Shown: positions 1 through 13,139 of the stretch, piece after piece | How the letters are laid out: each line of letters starts with the position of its first letter | How positions within the stretch are numbered: the stretch's first letter is position 1 | DNA from: Amycolatopsis dendrobii | GTDB taxonomy: Bacteria; Actinomycetota; Actinomycetes; Mycobacteriales; Pseudonocardiaceae | Direction: 5' to 3' | DNA: 64,000 nt | NCBI RefSeq assembly: GCF_014145675.1 | Contig: NZ_JACGZW010000003.1 | Coordinates: forward strand, 496,001 to 560,000 | Notes under the pieces: model-generated | What the model saw: the letters and a program-made list of their open reading frames with translations, nothing else | The model's database searches: none | Told to the model about the DNA's origin: nothing | Program-made: the position numbers and the translations under genes

Positions 1-60
1 CGCGTCGAGAAGGACAAAGACAACTTCGGGCGGGTGTTCGTGCACTTCCGCTGGAAATAA
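1..60 (+). CDS. 3' end of an unidentified protein (partial)
   Basis: Only the last 19 codons are inside the window, ending in TAA at 58-60. The tail is rich in charged and aromatic residues and ends in FRWK. Too little remains to name a family. It is convergent with hsaB, and the two genes are separated by a strong hairpin. Confidence 0.6.
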   Translation, partial: RVEKDKDNFGRVFVHFRWK

Positions 61-61
61 A

Positions 62-109
62 CCTCGTGAGCGGCGATCACGGTTAGAACCGTGATCGCCG
101 CTCACGAGG
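62..109. terminator. Perfect 23-bp hairpin between convergent genes
   Basis: The left arm 62-84 and right arm 87-109 are perfect reverse complements around a 2-nt loop (AG). The hairpin starts one base after the upstream stop codon and ends 4 nt before the hsaB stop codon, so it could serve as a bidirectional terminator. There is no T-tract. The outer block CCTCGTGAG and the inner GGTT/AACC block recur at 11,534-11,577 and 17,355-17,400. Confidence 0.75.
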
Positions 110-112
110 GAG

Positions 113-5208
<5,096 letters not shown>

Positions 5209-5226
5209 AGTCCGCCACCCTAGAAC

Positions 5227-5240
5227 TGGAACACGTTCTC
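5227..5240. promoter_or_regulatory. KstR-type operator between divergent flavoprotein genes
   Basis: TGGAACACGTTCTC fits TNNAACNNGTTNNA with one deviation (final C). It lies in the 100-bp gap between the flavoprotein start (5208) and kstD start (5309), placed to control both directions. Confidence 0.8.
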
Positions 5241-5308
5241 GTCTATGGTGACGGAAGTGGCCCCGAGCAGGCCAGCTTTAGCCGATAACACGTTACATGT
5301 GAGGTGGC

Positions 5309-6985
5309 ATGTCGGACGAGTACGACGTGGTGGTGGCCGGCAGCGGCGCCGCCGGGATGACCGCCGCGCTCGCCGCCGCCCGTCGCGGGCTTTCCGTGGT
5401 GGTGCTGGAAAAGGCAGCCCGCTTCGGCGGTTCGACCGCCCGCTCCGGCGGCGGCGTCTGGCTGCCCGGCAACCACGCGCTGCGGGCCGCGGGCATCGAA
5501 GAACCACCCGAACGCGCGAGGCAGTACCTGGAATCGATCGTCGGCGACGTCGTCCCGGAGCACCTGCGCACGACCTTCCTCGACCACGGCCCCGAGGTGC
5601 TGGAGTTCGTCACCCGGAACACGCCGCTGGAGTTCAAGTGGGTGCCGGGCTACAGCGACTACCACCCCGAGGCGCCCGGCGGACGTCCCGGCGGCCGGTC
5701 GGTGGAGCCGAAGCCGCTCGACGGCAAACTGCTCGGCAGCGACCTGGCCGACCTCGAGCCGCCATACAGCGCGCCCCCGCTCGGCGTGCCGATCACCCAG
5801 TCGGACTATCGCTGGCTGAGCCTGATCGCCCGGCATCCGCGCGGCTTCGCCCGGATGCTGTCGCTCGGGATGAAATGGCTGGTCGGACGCGTCCGCGGAC
5901 AACAACTGCTGTCCATGGGGCAAGCGCTTGCGGCCGGGCTGCGGAAGGGGCTGCGAGACGCGGGCGTCGAGGTGCTGCTCGACACGCCGCTGGTCGACCT
6001 GCGGGTGGAAAACGACGTCGTCACCGGCATCGTGGCCCGCCGCGACGGGGTCGAAACACTGTTCCGCGCGCGCCGCGGCGTGGTGCTCGCCTGCGGCGGT
6101 TTCGAGCACAACGAAGAGATGCGCACCAAGTACCAGCGCGCGCCGATCGGCACCGAATGGACCGTCGGAGCGGAGGCGAACACCGGCGACGGCATCAACG
6201 CCGGGCTCAAGCTCGGCGCGGCGACCGACCTGATGGACGACGCCTGGTGGGGCCCGTCGTTCCCGCTCACCGGCGGCCCGTGGTTCGCGCTCGCCGAGCG
6301 CTCGCGGCCAGGCTGCCTGATGGTCGACGCCGCGGGCACGCGGTTTGTGAACGAATCCGCGCCGTACGTCGAGGCTGTGCACGCGATGTACGGCGACGGC
6401 GACGGCCCCGGCAAGCACGTCCCCGCGTGGCTGGTGTTCGACCAGCGCTACCGCGACCGCTACCTGTTCACCGGCCTCGGCCCGCGGCAGCCGCTGCCCG
6501 GGCGCTGGTACAAGGCCGGGATCGTGGCGAAGTCCGCGACGCTGGCCGGGCTCGCCGAGAAGATCGACGTGCCCGCCGACGCGCTGGAGCAGACCGTCAC
6601 GCGGTTCAACGGCTTCGCGCGCAAGGGCGTCGACGACGACTTCCAGCGCGGGCTCAGCGCCTACGACCACTACTACGGCGACCCGCGCAACCGCCCCAAC
6701 CCGAGCCTCGGCGAACTCGCCAAGGCCCCGTACTACGCGGTCCGCGTGGTGCCCGGCGACCTGGGCACCAAGGGCGGGCTGCGGATTGACGAGAACGCCC
6801 GCGTCCTGCGCGAGGACGGCACGGTCGTGTCCGGCCTCTACGCGGCGGGCAACACCAGCGCGCCGGTGATGGGCCGGACCTACGCCGGGCCGGGCGCGAC
6901 CATCGGCCCGGCGATGGTGTTCGGCTACCTTGCGGCACAGGCGCTGGCGAACGAAGATCAGACCGGCACGGGAGGCAGGCAGTGA
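5309..6985 (+). CDS. kstD: KstD, 3-ketosteroid delta-1-dehydrogenase
   Basis: 558 aa FAD enzyme that introduces the C1-C2 double bond into ring A of 3-ketosteroids, needed for ring opening. The N-terminal dinucleotide motif is VVVAGSGAAGMTAALAAA (7-24). Family catalytic residues are recognisable: Tyr118 (YSDYHPE), Tyr353 (NESAPY), Tyr525 and Gly529 in the TYAGPG motif. The ATG follows GAGGTGG. It is the first gene of an operon, and its stop overlaps the GTG of kshA. Confidence 0.95.
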   Translation: MSDEYDVVVAGSGAAGMTAALAAARRGLSVVVLEKAARFGGSTARSGGGVWLPGNHALRAAGIEEPPERARQYLESIVGDVVPEHLRTTFLDHGPEVLEFVTRNTPLEFKWVPGYSDYHPEAPGGRPGGRSVEPKPLDGKLLGSDLADLEPPYSAPPLGVPITQSDYRWLSLIARHPRGFARMLSLGMKWLVGRVRGQQLLSMGQALAAGLRKGLRDAGVEVLLDTPLVDLRVENDVVTGIVARRDGVETLFRARRGVVLACGGFEHNEEMRTKYQRAPIGTEWTVGAEANTGDGINAGLKLGAATDLMDDAWWGPSFPLTGGPWFALAERSRPGCLMVDAAGTRFVNESAPYVEAVHAMYGDGDGPGKHVPAWLVFDQRYRDRYLFTGLGPRQPLPGRWYKAGIVAKSATLAGLAEKIDVPADALEQTVTRFNGFARKGVDDDFQRGLSAYDHYYGDPRNRPNPSLGELAKAPYYAVRVVPGDLGTKGGLRIDENARVLREDGTVVSGLYAAGNTSAPVMGRTYAGPGATIGPAMVFGYLAAQALANEDQTGTGGRQ

Positions 6986-8157
6986 CGCCGAAGACCGATG
7001 GATCCGAGATCCGCACGATCGACGCGGGGGCGCCCCCTGCGCGGTATGCCCGCGGGTGGCACTGCCTCGGGCTCGCCGACAGCTTCCGCGACGGCAAACC
7101 GCACGCGGTGCAGGCGTTCGGCACGAAGCTCGTCGTGTTCGCGGACACCGCGGGCAAGCTGAACGTGCTCGACGGGTACTGCCGGCACATGGGCGGCGAC
7201 CTCACCCAGGGTTCGGTGAAGGGCGACGAGATCGCGTGCCCGTTCCACGACTGGCGCTGGGACGGCAACGGCAAGTGCAAGTCGATCCCGTACGCCAAAC
7301 GGGTCCCGCTGCGGGCGCGCACCCGGGCGTGGCAGGTGCTGGAGGAGAACAAGCAGCTGTTCGTCTGGCACGACCCGGAGGGCAATCCGCCGCCGGAGAA
7401 CGTCGTGATCCCGCGCGTCGAGGGCGCGTTCAGCGACGAGTGGAGCAACTGGACCTGGGACTCGATCCTCATCGAGAACGCCAACTGCCGCGAGATCATC
7501 GACAACGTGGTGGACATGGCGCACTTCTTTTACATCCACTACGCCTTCCCCACGTATTTCAAGAACGTGTTCGAGGGCCACATCGCCACCCAGTACCTCA
7601 ACACCAAGGGCCGCCCGGACATGGGCATGGCGTCCAATTACGGCGGCGAGGAGAACCTGCTGCGCTCGGAGGCGTCGTACTTCGGCCCCTCCTACATGAT
7701 CAACTGGCTGGTGAACTCCTTCCAGGGCTTCGAAATCGAGAACGTGCTGATCAACTGCCACTATCCGGTTTCGCCGACCTCGTTCGTGCTGCAATGGGGC
7801 ATCATGGTCAAGAAGATGCCGGGCATTTCCGACGAGCACGCGGACAAGATCGCCGCGAAGCTGGCCAAGGGCATCGGCGTCGGGTTCCTCCAGGACGTGG
7901 AGATCTGGAAGAACAAGACCAAGATCGACAATCCGCTGCTGTGCGAGGAGGACGGCCCGGTCTACCAGCTGCGCCGCTGGTACGACCAGTTCTACGTGGA
8001 CGCCGCGGACGTCACCGAGGACATGACGCGCCGGTTCGAGTTCGAAGTGGACACCACGAAAGCGAACGAGGTGTGGGCGGCCGAGGTGCAGGAAAACCTG
8101 GCCCGGCAGCGGGCGGAGGCCGAGGCGGCGGCTCAGTCGGAGGAGGCTGGGGTGTGA
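6982..8157 (+). CDS. kshA: KshA, 3-ketosteroid 9-alpha-hydroxylase oxygenase
   Basis: 391 aa Rieske non-haem iron oxygenase. With KshB it hydroxylates C9, which triggers ring-B opening after delta-1 dehydrogenation. The Rieske ligands are Cys67, His69, Cys86 and His89 (YCRH...CPFH); the mononuclear iron motif is D178-MA-H181-FFYI-H186. These numbers agree with M. tuberculosis KshA. The start is GTG at 6982 behind GGGAGGC, overlapping the kstD stop (GTGA). The C-terminal tail is Glu/Ala-rich. Confidence 0.95.
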   Translation: MTPKTDGSEIRTIDAGAPPARYARGWHCLGLADSFRDGKPHAVQAFGTKLVVFADTAGKLNVLDGYCRHMGGDLTQGSVKGDEIACPFHDWRWDGNGKCKSIPYAKRVPLRARTRAWQVLEENKQLFVWHDPEGNPPPENVVIPRVEGAFSDEWSNWTWDSILIENANCREIIDNVVDMAHFFYIHYAFPTYFKNVFEGHIATQYLNTKGRPDMGMASNYGGEENLLRSEASYFGPSYMINWLVNSFQGFEIENVLINCHYPVSPTSFVLQWGIMVKKMPGISDEHADKIAAKLAKGIGVGFLQDVEIWKNKTKIDNPLLCEEDGPVYQLRRWYDQFYVDAADVTEDMTRRFEFEVDTTKANEVWAAEVQENLARQRAEAEAAAQSEEAGV

Positions 8158-8420
8158 CGGCCGAAGCGACCGAATTCCTCACCTCCGGACTGCGGCCACA
8201 CGAATGCCGCAGCTGCGGAACCTGTGTGCTGGTCAAGAAAAACAGCCTGAAGCACACCAGCATCCAGTGGACCGCCGACGCCGCGACCAGCTGTCCGGTG
8301 TTCGCCGCGCACGCCGCTTCCGGCGGCAACACCGCGTTGCTGGACACTTGCGGGAAACTCGCGGACAGCATCGACAGCGCGGTCCGCGACGGCAATTTCG
8401 GGCAGGTGCGCAATGACTGA
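8154..8420 (+). CDS. Small Cys-rich protein between kshA and kshB (unknown)
   Basis: 88 aa protein starting with GTG at 8154, overlapping the kshA stop (GTGA) and ending inside the start of kshB, so it is coupled on both sides. Five cysteines are visible: Cys18, 21 and 24 in HECRSCGTC, then Cys47 and Cys66. The spacing suggests metal or Fe-S binding, but it does not match a ferredoxin signature I recognise. Its position between oxygenase and reductase suggests a role in maturation, stability or electron transfer of the KshAB system (inference). Confidence 0.8.
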   Translation: MTAEATEFLTSGLRPHECRSCGTCVLVKKNSLKHTSIQWTADAATSCPVFAAHAASGGNTALLDTCGKLADSIDSAVRDGNFGQVRND

Positions 8421-9438
8421 CGTCGTCACGCTCACCGTCGCCGAGGTGATCGAGGAAACCGCGGACGCCCGGTCCATTGTGTTCACTGTCCCGGACGAAC
8501 ATCTGGAGCGGTTCGCCTACTCCCCCGGGCAATTCCTCACGCTGCGGATTCCCAGCGACCAAACGGGTTCCGTCGCGCGGTGCTATTCGATTTCGAGCGC
8601 GCCGCACGAGGGCCGGGTGCAAGTCACGGTCAAGCGGACGGCCGACGGATACGGCTCGAATTGGGTCTGCGACGAACTTCGCGCTGGTGCGACGATCGAC
8701 GTGCTCCGGCCGACGGGCGTATTCTGTCCGTCCTCCTTGGACGCGGATTTCCTGTTGTTCGCCGCGGGCAGCGGAATCACGCCGGTGATGTCGATTCTCA
8801 AGTCCGCGCTGGAAAAGGGCGACGGACAGGTGGTGCTGGTCTACGCCAACCGCGACGAGCAATCGGTGATCTTCGCCGCCGAATTGCGCGAACTGGCCGA
8901 GCGGTTCGGCGACCGGCTCACCGTCGTGCATTGGCTGGAAAGCTTGCAGGGCTTGCCGGCCGTCACCGCATTGCGGGCGCTGGCCAAGCCTTACGCCGGG
9001 CATGAGGCGTTCCTCTGCGGACCGGCGCCGTTCATGGCCGCCGCGCAGGACGCGTTGCGCGACCTGGGTGCGCCGCGGGAACGCGTGCACGTGGAGAAGT
9101 TCCACTCGCTCACCGGGAATCCCTTCGCGGACGAACCGGAGCCAGAGGAAGACACCGGCGGCGAGACCACCGCGCTCACCGTCGACCTCGACGGCGAGAC
9201 CCGGCAACTGGCCTGGCCGCGGCAGCGGAAACTGCTCGACCACCTGCTCGCCGAGGGCCTCGACGCGCCGTACTCCTGCCGCGAGGGCCAGTGCAGCGCG
9301 TGCGCGTGCCGCATCACCTCCGGCGAGGTGAAAATGCTGAACAACGAGGTGCTGGACGCCGAGGACATCGCCGACGGGATCGTGCTGGCCTGCCAATCGG
9401 TACCGTTGACCGACGAGGTGTCCGTCAGCTACGAGTGA
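8413..9438 (+). CDS. kshB: KshB, 3-ketosteroid 9-alpha-hydroxylase reductase
   Basis: 341 aa electron-transfer protein that passes electrons from NADH to KshA. Order of domains: FAD-binding barrel with RCYS (56-59), NAD-binding domain with AAGSGITPVMSIL (117-129) and FLCGPAPFM (200-208), then a plant-type [2Fe-2S] domain with Cys289, Cys294, Cys297 and Cys327. The ATG at 8413 overlaps the small Cys-rich gene by 8 nt. Confidence 0.94.
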   Translation: MTDVVTLTVAEVIEETADARSIVFTVPDEHLERFAYSPGQFLTLRIPSDQTGSVARCYSISSAPHEGRVQVTVKRTADGYGSNWVCDELRAGATIDVLRPTGVFCPSSLDADFLLFAAGSGITPVMSILKSALEKGDGQVVLVYANRDEQSVIFAAELRELAERFGDRLTVVHWLESLQGLPAVTALRALAKPYAGHEAFLCGPAPFMAAAQDALRDLGAPRERVHVEKFHSLTGNPFADEPEPEEDTGGETTALTVDLDGETRQLAWPRQRKLLDHLLAEGLDAPYSCREGQCSACACRITSGEVKMLNNEVLDAEDIADGIVLACQSVPLTDEVSVSYE

Positions 9439-9449
9439 GTGGAGAGCCC

Positions 9450-10310
9450 GTGCCCATCGACCCCGCGGTCGCGATCGGCGCCGATCTCGGCGAGGTCAGC
9501 TTCGCTTGGACGGCCTCCGACGTGCTGCTGTACCACCTGGCCGTCGGCGCGGGCGCGGATCCGCTGGACGAACGCGAACTGCGCTACGCCTACGAGCGCG
9601 ACCTGCGCGTGCTGCCGACCTTCGCCACCGTCGCGGCGAATCTGCGCACCTTCGAGCCGCCGGTGCTGAAGTTCCCCGGCGTCGACGTCGACCTGGCGAA
9701 AGTGCTGATCGGCAAGCAGGAAATCGAACTGCACCGGCCGGTCGAGCCCGAGGGCAAGGCCGTCGCGCGCACCCGGATCGCCGACGTCTTCGACAAGGGC
9801 AAGGCCGCGGTGCTGGTGCAGGAGACCGAGGTCGCCGACGAGTCCGGCACTCCACTGTGGACAGCCCGGACCAGCATTTTCGCCCGCGGCGAGGGCGGCT
9901 TCGGCGGTGAACGCGGCCCGTCGGGCAAGGTCGAGGTCCCTGCCCGCGAACCGGACGCCGTGCTCGACGTGGCGACACTGCCCCAGCAGGCGCTTTTGTA
10001 CCGGCTGTGCGGCGACCGCAACCCGCTGCACGCCGACCCGGCGTTCGCCAAGGCCGCCGGATTCGACCGGCCGGTCCTGCACGGGCTGTGCACGTTCGGC
10101 ATGGTCGGGAAAGCCGTGGTCGACGCGTTCCTCGACGGCGATCCCGGCCGCGTCTCGGCATTCGGGACGAGATTCGCCGGCGTCGTGTTCCCCGGCGAAA
10201 ACCTGCGCGTGCGCGTGTGGCGCGAAGACGGCCGTCTGCTGGTCACGACCACCGCGCCGGAGCGTGCCGACGCGCCTGTGCTGGCCGACACAGTGCTGAC
10301 GCCCCGCTGA
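9450..10310 (+). CDS. chsH3: ChsH3-like 2-enoyl acyl-CoA hydratase (MaoC family)
   Basis: 286 aa double hot-dog MaoC protein, the same length as M. tuberculosis Rv3538 (Hsd4B/ChsH3). It hydrates steroid side-chain enoyl-CoA during beta-oxidation. The hydratase-2 motif is GDRNPLHADP near 188-197, with Asp189, Asn191 and His194 as likely catalytic or structural residues. The GTG at 9450 follows GGAG and lies 11 nt after kshB, in the same operon as kstD, as in M. tuberculosis Rv3537-Rv3538. Confidence 0.88.
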   Translation: MPIDPAVAIGADLGEVSFAWTASDVLLYHLAVGAGADPLDERELRYAYERDLRVLPTFATVAANLRTFEPPVLKFPGVDVDLAKVLIGKQEIELHRPVEPEGKAVARTRIADVFDKGKAAVLVQETEVADESGTPLWTARTSIFARGEGGFGGERGPSGKVEVPAREPDAVLDVATLPQQALLYRLCGDRNPLHADPAFAKAAGFDRPVLHGLCTFGMVGKAVVDAFLDGDPGRVSAFGTRFAGVVFPGENLRVRVWREDGRLLVTTTAPERADAPVLADTVLTPR

Positions 10311-10337
10311 GCATCGGGACCGTTATACGGTTGTCCC

Positions 10338-10805
10338 ATGGCGGACGAGCGAGACGGCACCTTCTTCGTGGTGCGCGGGCCAGTCGAGCCGGGCGACAAG
10401 CGCGGCCGCGAGCTGGGATTCCCCACCGCGAACATCGCGCTGCGCGACCAGCGCGGCGAACTCGGCGACGGGGTGTGGGCCGGCTGGGCGGAACGCGCGG
10501 ACGGCACGCGCGTGGCCGCCGCCGTGTCCGTCGGCCGCCGCCCGACCTACTACGGAGCCGACGGCTACCGGCTGGTCGAGGCCTTCCTGCTCGACTTCGA
10601 GGGCGACCTGTACGGCGAACGCCTCACCGTCTGGCTCGGCAAGCACCTGCGGAACCAGGAGGCTTACGGTTCCGCGCAGGAGCTGATCGACGCGCTGGGG
10701 CGCGACGTCGCCGCGGCTCGCGAGTGGGTCGCCGCGCATCCCGCGGACACGCTGCCGACGCTGGCCGAACTCCCGCCGGACGGCGAAGTCCAGCGAATCG
10801 GCTGA
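10338..10805 (+). CDS. Stand-alone riboflavin kinase domain protein
   Basis: 155 aa, consisting only of the flavokinase domain; the N-terminal FMN adenylyltransferase half of bifunctional RibF is absent. The signature GRELGFPTAN (23-32) is clear, and YGERLTVWLGKHLRNQ matches the conserved C-terminal part. Expected reaction: riboflavin + ATP to FMN. It lies 27 nt after chsH3, downstream of flavin-dependent steroid enzymes, so it may raise flavin supply when the operon is on (inference). Confidence 0.87.
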   Translation: MADERDGTFFVVRGPVEPGDKRGRELGFPTANIALRDQRGELGDGVWAGWAERADGTRVAAAVSVGRRPTYYGADGYRLVEAFLLDFEGDLYGERLTVWLGKHLRNQEAYGSAQELIDALGRDVAAAREWVAAHPADTLPTLAELPPDGEVQRIG

Positions 10806-10806
10806 G

Positions 10807-11364
10807 TCAGACCGCCGCGAGCAGCATGACGCCCATGCCCGCGCCCATCGCGGCGCGGCACAGCGTGCGCGACGCGTGCCCAGGCACCGCCGTGCCGCGC
10901 GACTGCATCGCCACCACGCCCGAGCGGACCGCGTCCACCGCGAAGTAAGCCGCCGCGCCTATCGCGACCACCGGCCACGCGAGCCTGGCGTCCATTGTGG
11001 ACATCGTGAGCCACGGCCCGTGCACCATGCCCCCGTGCGGCATCGCGGTGACCATGTAGAGCATCGCCGCCGCCGACAGCGCGTGGTGTGCGCAGCTGTG
11101 CCCCTCGGCCCGGCCGCGCCAGGCGGAGAAAGCGAACCAGCCCGCGGTCAGCACCAGCACCGCCTGCCAGCCCGCGGCCGGGATCGGGCCGCCGACCGGG
11201 GACAGCATCGCGACCATCGCGACCACCAGCAGCAGTTCGGCGAGGTCGCCGTTGCGCACCCGGTGGCCGAGGCTGACGTAATCGAGCTTCACCAGCCGCA
11301 GCACGCACGGCAGCGCCAGCAAGGCGAACAGCACGGTGAACAGCCACGCCAGCGGGACAGTCAC
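10807..11364 (-). CDS. DUF5134 membrane protein
   Basis: 185 aa integral membrane protein with about five hydrophobic segments. A His/Cys-containing loop (HSCAHHALSAA, about 89-99) and MPHGGMVHG (about 108-116) resemble the DUF5134 family, where such histidines suggest metal contact. Function unknown. Convergent with the riboflavin kinase gene; the two stop codons are adjacent. Confidence 0.75.
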   Translation of the reverse strand: MTVPLAWLFTVLFALLALPCVLRLVKLDYVSLGHRVRNGDLAELLLVVAMVAMLSPVGGPIPAAGWQAVLVLTAGWFAFSAWRGRAEGHSCAHHALSAAAMLYMVTAMPHGGMVHGPWLTMSTMDARLAWPVVAIGAAAYFAVDAVRSGVVAMQSRGTAVPGHASRTLCRAAMGAGMGVMLLAAV

Positions 11365-11533
11365 CTCGGCACACTCCTCCGGACACGCTGCGTCACACGG
11401 GCCTTACTACCGTGACACGCGCGGGGTGAGGACACCAGCCAGCAATGAGGTGATGCGCGTTGACCCACAAGGGCTATGCGCACACCGACAAGCGCAGGTC
11501 AGACCGCTATCGACCGAGCCTCGGGAGTGGCCG

Positions 11534-11577
11534 TCGTGAGTGTTCGTGCCGGTTCTAACCGGCATAGACACTCACGA
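11534..11577. terminator. Hairpin of the GGTT-AACC family at the 3' end of ltp2
   Basis: Arms 11,534-11,554 and 11,557-11,577 pair except for three central bases, around a CT loop. Outer TCGTGAG and inner CCGGTT/AACCGG are conserved with the hairpins at 62-109 and 17,355-17,400. It overlaps the ltp2 stop codon. Confidence 0.65.
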
Positions 11578-12744
11578 GGCCTGAGTCAACACCAGCCCAC
11601 TCGTCGGCACTCCCGTCCCTGCCGTCACGACCGCAGTACCAGCGCCAGCGACCTGGTTAGCCGCCGTGCCGCGCAACTGGCGGACCGCTTCCGCGATGCC
11701 GTTCATGCCGTGGATGTACGCCTCGCCGAGCTGGCCGCCGTGCGGGTTGAGCGGCAGCTTCCCGCCGAGGGTCAGCGTGTCGCCCGCGACGAAGTCCTTC
11801 GCCTCGCCGCGACCGCAGAAGCCCAGCTCTTCCAGCTGCATCAGCACGTACGGGGTGAAGTGGTCGTACAGCACCGCGACGTCCACATCGGACGGCCCGA
11901 TCCCGGATTGCGCCCACAGCTGCCGCCCGACCACGCCCATTTCCGGCAGCGCGGCGAGGTCGTCGCGGTAGTAGCTGGTCATCACGTACTGGTCCGGCCC
12001 GCTCCCCTGCGCCGCCGCCGAAACCACCACCGGTTCCTGCCGCAGGTCGCGCGCGCGTTCGAGACTGGTGATCACGAGTGCGACGCCGCCGTCGCTTTCC
12101 TGGCAGCAATCGAGCAGGTGCAACGGTTCCGCGACCCAGCGCGAAGCCTGGTGCTCCTCCAGCGTGATCGGCCTGCCGTGGAACCAGGCGTTCGGGTTCG
12201 TCGCCGCGTGCGCCCGGTCGATGACCGCGATCTTGCCGAAATCCTCGCTGGTCGCCCCGTATTCGTGCAGATACCGCTGCGCGACCATGGCCACTGTCGC
12301 GGCCGGGGTCGCGATGCCCATCGGGTAGTGGAACGCATTGTCGACACCGGACGTATTCACCTGCTGGGCCGCGGCCGCCGACACGCGCCCGAACCGCATT
12401 CCGGAGCGCTCGTTGAACGCCCGGTAGGCGACCACGACGTCGGCGATTCCGCTGGAGACGGCCATCGCCGCTTGCTGCACGGTCGCCGCCGCCGCGCCGC
12501 CGCCGTAGTGCACGCGACTGAAGAATGTCAGCTCCGGGATTCCCAGTTCGCGGGCGAGCGCGATTTCCGCGTTGCCGTCCATGGTGAACGACACCATTCC
12601 GTCCACATCGGACGGTTTCAGCCCGGCGTCGGCCAGCGCGTGGCTGACGCATTCGGCCGCCAGCCGCAGTTCGCTGCGTCCGGAATCCTTGGAGAACTCG
12701 GTCGCGCCGATCCCGGCGATCGCGGTGGTCCCGGTGAACGTCAT
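11572..12744 (-). CDS. ltp2: Ltp2, thiolase-fold steroid side-chain aldolase
   Basis: 390 aa thiolase-superfamily lipid-transfer protein, similar in length to M. tuberculosis Rv3540c (386 aa). Known Ltp2 enzymes cleave 17-hydroxy-C22-oyl-CoA to a 17-ketosteroid and propionyl-CoA with ChsH2 as partner. The site where thiolases carry the nucleophilic Cys reads SRVHYGGGA (76-84), with no Cys, as expected for a retro-aldolase. Candidate Tyr residues are in VLYDHFTPYV and LGEAYIHGMNG. The ATG overlaps the chsH1 stop (ATGA). Last gene of a five-gene operon. Confidence 0.93.
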   Translation of the reverse strand: MTFTGTTAIAGIGATEFSKDSGRSELRLAAECVSHALADAGLKPSDVDGMVSFTMDGNAEIALARELGIPELTFFSRVHYGGGAAAATVQQAAMAVSSGIADVVVAYRAFNERSGMRFGRVSAAAAQQVNTSGVDNAFHYPMGIATPAATVAMVAQRYLHEYGATSEDFGKIAVIDRAHAATNPNAWFHGRPITLEEHQASRWVAEPLHLLDCCQESDGGVALVITSLERARDLRQEPVVVSAAAQGSGPDQYVMTSYYRDDLAALPEMGVVGRQLWAQSGIGPSDVDVAVLYDHFTPYVLMQLEELGFCGRGEAKDFVAGDTLTLGGKLPLNPHGGQLGEAYIHGMNGIAEAVRQLRGTAANQVAGAGTAVVTAGTGVPTSGLVLTQAS

Positions 12745-13139
12745 GCGTCCTCCTCCGGCAGCGTCAGCGAAACCGTGCCGGTCACGTGCGCACCTAGACT
12801 GTCCACAGCGGACACTTCCAGTTCGGCGTCGTTGCCGTCGCGGGCAATGACGCGGCCGGTGAAGGTGAGCGTGTCCCCGGCGTAGCAGGGCACGCCGAGC
12901 CGGATCTTGATCGAGCGGATGAGCGCCTGCGGCCCGGCCCATTCGCTCACGTACCGCTGCACCAGGCCGGTGTCGGTAAGGATGTTGAGGAAGATGTCCT
13001 TCGACCCGCGCGCGACGGCGGCGGCGCGGTCGTGATGCACGTCCTGGAAATCCCGGGTCGCCAGCGCGGTGCTGATCACGACCGTCGGCGTCGCCTCGAG
13101 CACCATCGGCGGCAGTTCGGTCCCGACTGCGGCAGTCAT
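12741..13139 (-). CDS. chsH1: ChsH1, MaoC-like hydratase subunit
   Basis: 132 aa single hot-dog MaoC protein. With ChsH2 it forms the hydratase that adds water to the 17(20)-ene C22-CoA intermediate. FQDVHHDRAAA (31-41) carries the Asp/His pair typical of the active half. ATGA overlaps on both sides place it between chsH2 and ltp2, the order found in Rv3542c-Rv3541c-Rv3540c. Confidence 0.92.
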   Translation of the reverse strand: MTAAVGTELPPMVLEATPTVVISTALATRDFQDVHHDRAAAVARGSKDIFLNILTDTGLVQRYVSEWAGPQALIRSIKIRLGVPCYAGDTLTFTGRVIARDGNDAELEVSAVDSLGAHVTGTVSLTLPEEDA

